In this document: positions 1 to 8,711 of the stretch, piece by piece
Layout of the letters: the number at the start of each line of letters is the position of its first letter
Numbering within the stretch: the stretch's first letter is position 1
Source: Gilliamella sp. wkB7
GTDB taxonomy: Bacteria > Pseudomonadota > Gammaproteobacteria > Enterobacterales > Orbaceae
Assembly (NCBI RefSeq): GCF_001693435.1
Contig: NZ_CM004509.1
Span: 806,001-870,000 of the forward strand
Length of the DNA: 64,000 nucleotides
Direction of reading: 5' to 3'
The notes under the pieces: model-generated
The model's database searches: none
What the model was told of the DNA's origin: nothing
What the model saw: only the letters and a program-made list of their open reading frames with translations
Translations under genes and position numbers: made by a program

Positions 1-34
1 ATAAAAAACCTTCTGGTAAACCTTTATTATTCAT
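1..34 (-). CDS. possible 5' end of a gene running off the left edge
   Basis: On the minus strand an ATG at 34-32 opens a frame reading MNNKGLPEGFL to the window edge. A weak AGGT lies about 9 bases upstream. Only 11 codons are visible, so neither the gene nor its product can be identified. Confidence 0.3.
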   Translation of the reverse strand, partial: MNNKGLPEGFL

Positions 35-302
35 AATCAAGTACCTATATTTATTAACATTTCAACTTCAGTATAAAAGGAAAAATAATTAATTACTAAC
101 CAACTTTTTCCTTATTGATAAGGAAAAATAATAAATAAAAACATAATAAGGAAAATTTATCTTACATTAAGATAAAGAGATAAAATTGGAGAAGAAAAGA
201 TAAAAATGCCATCTAATTAGATAGTTAAATAGTAAAATTTGGCAGTTTAACTTTTTTCTTAATTACTGCCATTTTTTAAAATACGATTATAACAAATAGA
301 AT
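35..302. other. AT-rich intergenic stretch
   Basis: I see no convincing gene here. It holds the probable promoter of the gene leaving at the left edge and, at 240-277, a hairpin that can end the AhpD-like operon. Confidence 0.5.
240..277 (-). terminator. putative terminator of the sigma/DUF2892/AhpD operon
   Basis: The arms TGGCAGT (240-246) and ACTGCCA (265-271) pair around an AT-rich loop. A run of T follows on the plus strand and AATTTT on the minus strand, so it could work in both directions. It lies 26 bases past the stop of the AhpD-like gene. Confidence 0.5.
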
Positions 303-641
303 TTAACTATTATTTTGTTCAAACAGGCGCATTGCTAACAGACCGTGAGCCATGGTTGCGCCAGCTCTTACCGATGCGGAAATCGAAATCAATTCAGCCA
401 ACTCATCAACGGTTGCCCCTGCTCGTTTTGCACCTTTAACATGAACATCAATACAATAAGCACATTGCGTCGTAAGTGCTATAGCTAATGCAATTAATTC
501 TCGTGTTTTTGTTGGAATAACTCCATCAGTTCGCTTAATCGTCTGCTGATCAAAATGTATAAATGCTTGGGTTTCATTGGGTGCATATTTCAATAATGAA
601 GCAAGATATTTAAAATCACTACTTGATTGATAATTACTCAT
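303..641 (-). CDS. AhpD/carboxymuconolactone decarboxylase-like protein
   Basis: This 112-residue protein has the AhpD-like fold signature: C60-x-x-C63 followed by H67 in TTQCAYCIDVH, then an alanine-rich helix (KGAKRAGA). In AhpD proteins this cysteine pair with a nearby His forms a peroxidase or disulfide-reductase site; in true carboxymuconolactone decarboxylases the motif is lost. The start has a strong ribosome site (AAGGAGAATAAC-ATG) inside the 3' end of the DUF2892 gene, whose stop is one base upstream. It is the last gene of a three-gene operon headed by an ECF sigma factor, which suggests a redox or electrophile stress role. The substrate is unknown. Confidence 0.8.
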   Translation of the reverse strand: MSNYQSSSDFKYLASLLKYAPNETQAFIHFDQQTIKRTDGVIPTKTRELIALAIALTTQCAYCIDVHVKGAKRAGATVDELAELISISASVRAGATMAHGLLAMRLFEQNNS

Positions 642-642
642 G

Positions 643-843
643 TTATTCTCCTTTTTGTATTTGTCGTTTTTTAATTAAACCGAAAAACCAACAAGCAGGA
701 CAGCCTCGTAACAAAATAACTGCACAAAGAATAAAAAACAGTTGTGTAACAAGTGAAAGTTGAAATACAAAGACTCCTATAATCAATATAACTGCATACA
801 ACCCTCTTATTAAATCTAAAGTTATTGAATTACGACAATACAT
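643..843 (-). CDS. small DUF2892 (YgaP-like) inner-membrane protein
   Basis: This 66-residue protein has two predicted membrane helices (about residues 10-25 and 30-45). An N-terminal CRNSITLDLIRG and a C-terminal GCPACWFFGL segment with a Cys-x-x-Cys follow the layout of the DUF2892 membrane domain found at the end of the YgaP rhodanese. The rhodanese part is absent. It starts after GGAGAGCATT, 20 bases downstream of the sigma factor gene, and is followed after one base by the AhpD-like gene. The paired cysteines in both small proteins suggest a shared redox function; this is inference. Confidence 0.7.
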   Translation of the reverse strand: MYCRNSITLDLIRGLYAVILIIGVFVFQLSLVTQLFFILCAVILLRGCPACWFFGLIKKRQIQKGE

Positions 844-863
844 AATGCTCTCCTATTGTTAAT

Positions 864-1397
864 TTAAATATTAGAAATTTTTTGTGAATTAATTTGTTCT
901 TTTATTATTGTTCTAGCTCGGTGCAATCTGCTTTTTACGGCTTGGACACTAATGCCTAATTTGGTCGCAACTTCAGGAGAGGAATATTCCTGAACATCTT
1001 TTAAAATTAGGACTTCTCGATAGATTAATGGCAAAACAATAATTGCATTAATTAAGTCAATTTTTAGATCCATATCAAGGTATGTTGCAGGCAAATTATC
1101 AAGTTCAAAGTCTGAATTAATAGTTTTTGAGCGCCTAATTTTAAATAACCGATAGCATTCTCGTTCAACTATACGAAATAACCATCCTGTAAACGTTGCT
1201 ACTGTTTTTAACATCCCTATTTTTCGATATAACTGCCATAATGCAATTTGAACAGCATCCTCAACATCTTCTGAGGTTGAACATGTTCTTCGAGCGAATC
1301 GTTTAATATCGGGCTGACAAATCAACAATAACTTTTCAATTGCTTGTTCATCTCCCTGACAAGCTAATTTGATTATTTGTTCTCTGTTTTTACTCAT
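864..1397 (-). CDS. ECF-type sigma-70 family RNA polymerase sigma factor
   Basis: The 177-residue protein has sigma region 2 (residues about 10-85, with SEDVEDAVQIALWQLYRKI and the region 2.4 stretch TGWLFRIVERECYRLFK). It also has region 4 (about 115-170), with the helix-turn-helix SSPEVATKLGISVQAVKSRL. There is no C-terminal SnoaL domain as in ECF41, and no anti-sigma gene is adjacent. It heads an operon with a DUF2892 membrane protein and an AhpD-like thiol protein. Sigma factors paired with carboxymuconolactone-decarboxylase family proteins are a known arrangement. How its activity is controlled is not evident; the small membrane protein is a candidate partner. Confidence 0.9.
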   Translation of the reverse strand: MSKNREQIIKLACQGDEQAIEKLLLICQPDIKRFARRTCSTSEDVEDAVQIALWQLYRKIGMLKTVATFTGWLFRIVERECYRLFKIRRSKTINSDFELDNLPATYLDMDLKIDLINAIIVLPLIYREVLILKDVQEYSSPEVATKLGISVQAVKSRLHRARTIIKEQINSQKISNI

Positions 1398-1714
1398 GTT
1401 TTTTTAATCTTTATTTAATCCGTCATACTCGAATAGTAAAATTAAATGAATTTAATATCATTTTATTTATTAAATAACATACATATATAGAGGCTTAAAA
1501 AAGCAAAAAAGGTTCACAGTTTCAATTAATTTTTTTGAATGGTTATGTTTAAAGATAGGATTGATTAGATAAGCGAATATGAAAGTTTAAATTTTAGATA
1601 ACTAACATAATATTTATTTTATCAAATAGATAATATAACTATTTAATTTTAAATTGAAGATCGATATTAATATTCAATGTTATTAAAAAATAATTTTTAA
1701 ACAATCGACAATAA
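1398..1714. other. AT-rich intergenic region upstream of the sigma factor
   Basis: About 320 bases lie between the ECF sigma gene and the YciI-like gene. I see no open frame with a ribosome site and no strong hairpin. It must hold the promoter of the sigma operon. Confidence 0.5.
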
Positions 1715-1999
1715 TTAAATAAATACTTCAAATTCTTTTGCATACTTTGTAGGGATAAATTCTATCAGTTCATACTCGGCAATGTAGTGAATATAGAACG
1801 GATCTTCTTGTATGATTGACATGGCTTGTTCATGACTATCAGCACAACAAAGAATTACACCACCTTTGCGAGGTACTTTGCGACCAGAAGCAATAAAATG
1901 CCCTGATTGATAATAGTGTTCTAGATAATCAATATGTTGTGGTAAATATTTTTCTACTTCATTAATGGGTTTAAGATAGGTAAGAGAAAAAATAAACAT
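1715..1999 (-). CDS. YciI family protein
   Basis: The protein is 94 residues from the start chosen here, MFIFSLTYLKPINEVEKYL. An AAGGA ribosome site sits 6 bases upstream of it, while an ATG 14 codons further up has none and falls in the chaB terminator hairpin. The family signature is present: an N-terminal beta strand, an HxxYLEHYYQSGHF segment with conserved His, a GG-V-I-L strand (KGGVILCCAD), and the EDPFYIHYIAEYELIEF C-terminus. YciI-like proteins have a dimeric alpha/beta barrel ferredoxin-like fold with a His/Asp pair; the catalytic role in most members is unknown. It appears to be a single gene. Confidence 0.8.
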   Translation of the reverse strand: MFIFSLTYLKPINEVEKYLPQHIDYLEHYYQSGHFIASGRKVPRKGGVILCCADSHEQAMSIIQEDPFYIHYIAEYELIEFIPTKYAKEFEVFI

Positions 2000-2025
2000 T
2001 TTAATTCCTTGATTTAAATATAAAT

Positions 2026-2050
2026 TAAGCCAACCATACATGTTGGCTTA
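2026..2050 (-). terminator. putative terminator between chaB and the YciI-like gene
   Basis: The nine-base arms TAAGCCAAC and GTTGGCTTA flank a 7-base loop; AT-rich sequence follows on the minus strand. It lies downstream of chaB and immediately upstream of the YciI-like ribosome site. It could therefore also shape the leader of that gene. Confidence 0.5.
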
Positions 2051-2131
2051 GATTTTATACTATCTTTTTATCGATTATTAATCAATAGTATTAATAAATG
2101 TTAAAACAAAGAATATTTATCATTTAGGTGA

Positions 2132-2359
2132 TTATTTAGCAACCCATTTGCCATTTTCATCTTTATGATAAAGCTTCTCCACCGCCGACCAAGCAACTCG
2201 AAACGCAATTTGTTCAGACGAACTATTGTCTCGTCGTTTTTTAGGATCTTGATACTCTTTTATTGCATTATTAAAAGCTTCTTTAAAAATATCTTGAGCA
2301 TGGGCAGGTAAAACATGTCGAACCGATTCAGGTAGATCATCTCGTGTTTGATAAGGCAT
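2132..2359 (-). CDS. chaB: ChaB family protein
   Basis: This 75-residue protein matches ChaB in length and layout. It has the N-terminal MPYQTRDDLPESVRHVLP, a central helix (AQDIFKEAFNNAIKEY), and the C-terminal AFRVAWSAVEKLYHKDENGKWV typical of ChaB. E. coli ChaB was named as a regulator of the ChaA cation antiporter, but its biochemical role is unclear, and no chaA is present here. The gene is flanked by the acuI-like gene and a hairpin, and so is probably monocistronic. Confidence 0.88.
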   Translation of the reverse strand: MPYQTRDDLPESVRHVLPAHAQDIFKEAFNNAIKEYQDPKKRRDNSSSEQIAFRVAWSAVEKLYHKDENGKWVAK

Positions 2360-2543
2360 ATCACATTTCCCCTCTTTAAATTACTCACTAAATATTGATA
2401 ATTTTAAACGGTCATTGCGAACTTTACTTTCAAAACAACTTACTTAGATTGAATTTATTCTGATTTCACAGGAAATACAAGGATAATTACTTAATTAATC
2501 CTTTTTGTTTACATTTAAATCGACTGTTTACTTAACTTGAATG

Positions 2544-2566
2544 AGCGGTGAATATTTTACACCGCT
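2544..2566 (-). terminator. putative terminator of the acuI-like gene
   Basis: The seven-base arms AGCGGTG and CACCGCT flank a 9-base AT loop, 35 bases past the stop. No long T run follows, so the terminator call is tentative. Confidence 0.4.
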
Positions 2567-2600
2567 AAATAATAAGAAATTTATATTGTTAATTTTTACG

Positions 2601-3596
2601 TTAATGATTAACATCAACCACAAAACGTCCTTTAATTTGTCCAGCTATCATTTTATTAGCTACGTCAGAACATTCATTTAACATAACTGTTTTGCCTATA
2701 TGAGAAAATAGTTTTTCATCAAAATATTGTGCTATTAATTGCCATGCAGCAACCCGTTTATCATAGCTAGCCATCACACTATCAACACCTGCTAATGTCA
2801 CGCCACGTAAAATAAAAGGCGCAACCGTTGCCGGTAAATCCATACCTTGAGCAAGACCACAACAAGTGACAATACCACCATATTGAGTTTGTGCACAAAT
2901 GTTTGCTAATGTATACGAACCAACCACATCAATTGCTGCTGACCATTGTTCTTTTTGTAATGGTCGATTAGGTTCTTTCAATGATTGGCTATCAATAATC
3001 TCGACCGCACCCAGTTTATGTAAATAATCTTCATCCGTCATTTTACTGGTTGAGGCGGTGACCTGATAACCTAATTTACTCAATAATGCGATAGCAACTG
3101 AACCAACGCCACCTGTAGCGCCTGTAACTAAAATTTTGCCATCTTCTGGTTTAACGCCAAAATCAACAATACGCAAAACACATAAAGCAGCTGTATACCC
3201 TGCAGTACCAATAATCATTGATTGATAAGGAGTTAGATTGCTTGGTAATGGAATTAACCAATCTGATTTCAAATAGGCATATTGAGCAAGGCATCCCCAA
3301 TGTGTTTCACCGCACCCCCAACCATTCAAAATAACCAAATCATCTGGTTGATAACGGCCACTTTGACATTCAATTACCGTCCCTACACCATCAATACCGG
3401 GAACCATTGGCCATTGTCTAACAATAGGACTTTTATTGGTCAATGCTAATGCATCTTTATAATTAATACTTGAATATTGTATTTTTACTAAGGTATCGCC
3501 TTGTTGTTGAAGTAGTTGTTGTTTCGTTATAGTTTTCAATGAATGGGAAAAACCTGTAACCTCATTTTTCTCTAAAATAATGGCATTGAATGACAT
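2601..3596 (-). CDS. acuI: AcuI/YhdH-type NADPH-dependent acrylyl-CoA reductase (MDR family)
   Basis: The 331-residue protein follows E. coli YhdH/AcuI closely along its length. Shared features are the GroES-like N-terminus with SSINYKDALALT and PMVPGIDGVGTV, the WGCGETHWG segment, the Rossmann dinucleotide site VTGATGGVGSVA (residues about 158-169), YGGIVTCCGLA, and the C-terminal GQIKGRFVVD. The zinc-binding residues of classical alcohol dehydrogenases are missing, as is usual for the quinone-oxidoreductase branch. AcuI reduces acrylyl-CoA to propionyl-CoA and so protects against acrylate toxicity. It lies next to a TetR regulator transcribed in the same direction, with two operator-like palindromes just upstream of its start. 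The start has AAGGA five bases upstream. Confidence 0.88.
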   Translation of the reverse strand: MSFNAIILEKNEVTGFSHSLKTITKQQLLQQQGDTLVKIQYSSINYKDALALTNKSPIVRQWPMVPGIDGVGTVIECQSGRYQPDDLVILNGWGCGETHWGCLAQYAYLKSDWLIPLPSNLTPYQSMIIGTAGYTAALCVLRIVDFGVKPEDGKILVTGATGGVGSVAIALLSKLGYQVTASTSKMTDEDYLHKLGAVEIIDSQSLKEPNRPLQKEQWSAAIDVVGSYTLANICAQTQYGGIVTCCGLAQGMDLPATVAPFILRGVTLAGVDSVMASYDKRVAAWQLIAQYFDEKLFSHIGKTVMLNECSDVANKMIAGQIKGRFVVDVNH

Positions 3597-3690
3597 ACAT
3601 ATTCCTTATTGTGTAATGGATAATAAACCAATAGATAATTGACTCACAGAAATAGTTGGCTCGTCAGTTAGATAATTTAATTACTATTAA

Positions 3691-3727
3691 TAGACGATTG
3701 GTCTAAAAATTATAGACCGTTCGTCTA
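3691..3727. promoter_or_regulatory. paired TetR-type operators upstream of acuI
   Basis: Two 15-bp imperfect palindromes of the form TAGAC-N5-GTCTA lie at 3691-3705 (TAGACGATTGGTCTA) and 3713-3727 (TAGACCGTTCGTCTA). Their centres are 22 bp apart, about two helical turns, so two dimers would bind the same face. The half-site resembles the NemR box (TAGAC/GTCTA) of E. coli, and the adjacent regulator has NemR-like features. Binding is inferred. Confidence 0.75.
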
Positions 3728-3798
3728 GTTAAAAGCAATAGATTATATTTGGATAAGGTTTAAAAAAATAAATTTATAATATATTAGGATTTTACATT

Positions 3799-4437
3799 CT
3801 ATTTAATCATCATATTAATGAAAACAGTTATAAATGTATCTAACGGTTCTGATTTTTTTAGCAATTTGCTTCGTGTTACCGCACCTTCCCAACCTAACCA
3901 AAAAAATTCAGATAATAATTTACAATCAATTTTTGCGTTAATTTCACCTGATTTTTTTGCTAATTCAAGGCATTTTTCTATTTTAACTTGCCAACTTTGC
4001 AGAACCTGTTCAAGCAGTTGCGCATAACCTTGAGGTAAGAGTGATTCTTCTTGAATTAATTCGCCAATTAAGCATCCACGATTATAATCATACTTTGCCA
4101 TACCTTGCTTTGCATCTTCGTAAAAAGCTTTAATTCGGGCGATAGGTGATTTAATCGACGAATCATTTAAATGTTTATCTAATTTATGAGCAAAAAAACT
4201 GTCATAACTGGCTATGATTGCTTTTCCAAAGTCTTCCTTACTTTTGAAGTAATAATAAAAGGAACCTTTGGGCACGCCTACCTGCTTTAAAATATTTTCA
4301 ATATTTGATGAAATGTATCCATATGTGGTCATCAATTCTACTCCACTACGAATCAATGCAGATCTTGTCTCATTACCTTTTTTTGTATTACCTTTTTTGG
4401 GAAATGTCGAAGCAGAAATAGTTTGATTAGATGGCAT
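3799..4437 (-). CDS. TetR family regulator, NemR/AcuR-like
   Basis: The 212-residue protein has a TetR helix-turn-helix at about residues 24-70 (NILKQVGVPKGSFYYYFKSK, then EDFGKAI). A ligand-binding domain follows with RGCLIGELIQEE around C122. E. coli NemR has a reactive Cys (C106) in the matching context SGCLTVKL, used to sense electrophiles. The first 22 residues form a basic, low-complexity tail. The gene lies upstream of acuI on the same strand, with two palindromic TAGAC-N5-GTCTA sites between them, so it probably represses acuI until acrylate or another electrophile is present. That ligand is inferred. The C-terminal FINMMIK lies close to the acuI promoter region. Confidence 0.85.
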   Translation of the reverse strand: MPSNQTISASTFPKKGNTKKGNETRSALIRSGVELMTTYGYISSNIENILKQVGVPKGSFYYYFKSKEDFGKAIIASYDSFFAHKLDKHLNDSSIKSPIARIKAFYEDAKQGMAKYDYNRGCLIGELIQEESLLPQGYAQLLEQVLQSWQVKIEKCLELAKKSGEINAKIDCKLLSEFFWLGWEGAVTRSKLLKKSEPLDTFITVFINMMIK

Positions 4438-4540
4438 AATATTCCAATATTTTACGTGAATATAATTGATTGAATTTTGAATTATGATAAATAGTCATAT
4501 CAATAAATGCAATAATTTGCCTGATGACTATATCTATTGG

Positions 4541-4577
4541 TTAATAAAAAAGCCTGATAAATTTTTTTATCAGGCTG
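4541..4577 (-). terminator. intrinsic terminator of sstT
   Basis: The arms AGCCTGATAAA and TTTATCAGGCT pair around a T-rich loop, and on the minus strand a TTTTTT run follows. The site lies 43 bases past the sstT stop. Confidence 0.8.
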
Positions 4578-4619
4578 TTGAGATAAGTATAAGCTAACGG
4601 TTATCTACATATTTTAAAA

Positions 4620-5852
4620 CTATTTTGTCTTATTACGTTGAACTTTTTCTGATACTGCACCGATAAATACGACATCACTAGATGAATTAAGTGCAGTTTC
4701 AACAGAATCTTGAATTACACCAATAGCAATCCCAATACCAATGACTTTTGCTGAAATTTCGTTAGGTATACCAAACATACTACAAGCAACAGGAATAAGC
4801 AGTAAAGACCCGCCTGCGATACCGGATGCACCACATGCGCATATGCTCGTCACAATACAAAGTAATACCGCAGAAAAAATATCCACTTCTATATGCAAAG
4901 AATTAACGGTCGCTAAAGTTAAAATAGTGATAGTAATTGCCGCACCTGACATATTAATAGCCGCACCTAATGGTACTGCTACAGAATAGGTATCTTCATC
5001 CATTTTTAATCTTTTGCAAATTTCGATATTAACCGGAATATTTGCTGCTGAACTACGAGTAAAGAATGCTGGGATGGCACTATCTTTTAATGAAGTCAAA
5101 ACGAGTGGAAATGGATTTTTACGCATAACAATATACGCTAATAATGGATTAATAATTAATGCCACAATTAACATACAAGACACTAATACGACTAATAGAT
5201 GGGCGTATTTAAGTAACTCCCCAAAACCTGTTTCTGCAAGAGTTGAAGCAACTAAACCAAATACGCCTAATGGTGCAAAGCGAATAATTATTCTTACAAT
5301 GAATGAAATTGCTAAAGACAGATCGTTCATCATTGTTTTGGTCGTTTCACTTGAGTGCCTTAACGCAATCCCAATACCAACACCCCAAATGATAAGACCA
5401 ATATAGTTAGCATTAACCAATGCATTTACTGGATTGTCGATCATTTTGTTAAACAACGTTTTTAATACTTCAATAATACTACCTGGAGGGGTTAATTTGC
5501 TTTGGTTAGCGGCATCTCCTAATGAAATAACAGAAGGAAAGATAAAACTAGCAACCGTTGCTAATAATGCGGCCAACATCATTCCAGAAAAATAAAGCGT
5601 AAGAAGTTCACCCATATTAGCGCGTTTACCATGTTGGTGATTGGATATTGAAGCAATAACTAAAATAAGAACCAAAATAGGAGCAACGGATTTTAAGGCA
5701 TTAATAAAAAGTGCTCCAATGAAGGACATATCTAATGCAAGATCTTTCGAAATAGCGGCTAATGCAATACCTAGAATTAATCCTAATATAATTTGCGGTA
5801 TCAGCCCTACTTTAAAATAAATACGAACCAATCTATTAGTTGAATGAGGCAT
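4620..5852 (-). CDS. sstT: Na+/serine-threonine symporter SstT
   Basis: This 410-residue DAACS-family (glutamate transporter fold) protein matches SstT in length and sequence. It has an N-terminal LIPQIILGLILGIALA helix, the serine-rich hairpin TRSSAANIPVNIEICKRL near residues 265-282, the AVPLGAAINMSGAAITI substrate segment and ACGASGIAGGSLLLIPVAC. In E. coli, SstT imports serine and threonine with sodium. It is a single gene with its own terminator; GGGAAAT lies before the ATG. Confidence is high because the family is very conserved. Confidence 0.95.
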   Translation of the reverse strand: MPHSTNRLVRIYFKVGLIPQIILGLILGIALAAISKDLALDMSFIGALFINALKSVAPILVLILVIASISNHQHGKRANMGELLTLYFSGMMLAALLATVASFIFPSVISLGDAANQSKLTPPGSIIEVLKTLFNKMIDNPVNALVNANYIGLIIWGVGIGIALRHSSETTKTMMNDLSLAISFIVRIIIRFAPLGVFGLVASTLAETGFGELLKYAHLLVVLVSCMLIVALIINPLLAYIVMRKNPFPLVLTSLKDSAIPAFFTRSSAANIPVNIEICKRLKMDEDTYSVAVPLGAAINMSGAAITITILTLATVNSLHIEVDIFSAVLLCIVTSICACGASGIAGGSLLLIPVACSMFGIPNEISAKVIGIGIAIGVIQDSVETALNSSSDVVFIGAVSEKVQRNKTK

Positions 5853-6222
5853 AGTATTTCCCTATATAATAATTTAACGGCAAAACATTACCATAATTGA
5901 ACAGTAAAACTATAAAAAAATTATTATGATAACTATTTTTTATATCACATTATTCAATTATTAAGATTTGTTATTCCTTTTTATATATAAGGATATTAAA
6001 AATGATTGGCGAGAGATCATGATTTTATAAAAATTTAAAAAGTAAAAAATACCAGCAAATCATTGTTTTTGCCAATAATTAGACAGTAACATTTAAAAAA
6101 TGTTGGACGATTTCCATGTTAAGCAACATTTTAAATATAATTGATTAATGGACAACTTATCGTTATACATCATAACTTTAAAGATATTATTAATTGTGTA
6201 ATAAATTTAGAAAATATCTAGG
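5853..6222. other. intergenic region upstream of sstT
   Basis: About 370 bases without a recognisable gene. It should contain the sstT promoter (minus strand). Small AT-rich inverted repeats near 6090-6115 (AACATTT...AAATGTT) are not clearly functional. Confidence 0.4.
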
Positions 6223-6792
6223 CTAATTCTTAACAACAACTCCTTTACCTGTGATAAAAAACTGATTACCCGCTATATAATGCAACGTCTTCATTTCATT
6301 ACTTATCTCATCAAACTGCCAATGGCCATTTTCATAAAGATGATCTTCAGCCCATGCACCTACAACTTCACCAATTAATAGATCGTAATTTTGCTGGTTA
6401 TATTCTTCAGGGATCAGAAAACAGATCAACCAAGCAGCATAGTCTTTTACGAGAGGTACATCAAAACCATCTTGTTAAAATAACTCAATGTGGTTATAGG
6501 CTAATTTGCTTGGATTATCAAAATAACTTTGTGTAACTGCGCTAATAACTTGTTCAGCCTGTCTGGCAATGGGAACTTGTATTGCAAATTTCTAGCTCTT
6601 TTCGATAAGTTGCTGTGTGAATGACTTTTTGTCTAGTAACTGCTGTCAATTTTGCAGGAAACATATCTAATGTGCAGATCCATGATGCAGACATAACATA
6701 TTCAGTATTATCATTGTTTGTTAAACAATTACCGTTGTCCCATGACTCAGTAAACGATAAGATTTATCAAGAAGTACAGGACGAATCGTCAT
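6223..6792 (-). pseudogene. decayed flavin reductase-like gene
   Basis: Reading the minus strand across frames recovers a nearly full flavin-reductase-like (FMN-binding split barrel) protein. It starts at MTIRPVLLDKSYRLLSHGTT (ATG at 6792). It continues after a frame change near 6721 as EYVMSASWICTLDMFPAKLT, then after a second frame change near 6625-6640 as FTQQLIEKS. An in-frame TAG (6594-6592) and TAA (6477-6475) interrupt the rest (KFAIQVPIARQAEQVI, then VPLVKDYAAWLICFLIPEEY). The last 68 codons are still open and end LHYIAGNQFFITGKGV. Two stops plus two frameshifts indicate a dead gene, not a sequencing error. Confidence 0.85.
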
Positions 6793-8274
<1,482 letters not shown>

Positions 8275-8317
8275 CTTTAAAATTGTAATATAGATTTAAT
8301 ATTAATAAACATCATGA

Positions 8318-8345
8318 TCGCCTCCCAAAAAGGGGGGGGCTTTTA
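8318..8345 (+). terminator. terminator of the aldo/keto reductase gene
   Basis: GCCTCCC pairs with GGGGGGC (one U-G pair) around an A-rich loop, followed by TTTT on the plus strand, about 45 bases past the stop. Confidence 0.7.
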
Positions 8346-8651
8346 ACCCCTTTAAAAAGTATGAGTTAATTTTATCTATGTCTAATGATAGTAAATATTT
8401 AGTGCAACAAGTTGATTGCATTCTAAACAATCCTTATTTTATGACAAAGTAAAATCCAGATCTTTGCTAGAAATCCTATAACAATTTATCTTTAAGATTA
8501 AAATATAAAAACTGTAATATCTCTTATTAATCCAGCTGTGTGACATTCATATCGATAATAATACGTTCAGATATGGTTATTCTAAATCAAGTTGTTTGAA
8601 TAAAGTTTTTGAAAAATATTTTTTGAATGATATTATTAAAAATAATTAAAA

Positions 8652-8686
8652 AAACCGGTATTCGCTATGCCATACCGGTTTTTTAT
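8652..8686 (-). terminator. terminator of the autotransporter gene
   Basis: AAAACCGGTAT pairs with ATACCGGTTTT around TCGCTATGCC. T runs follow in both directions, so it may be bidirectional. It lies 26 bases beyond the autotransporter stop. Confidence 0.8.
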
Positions 8687-8711
8687 GTTTTAGTGAAAGT
8701 TTATTTAACAA

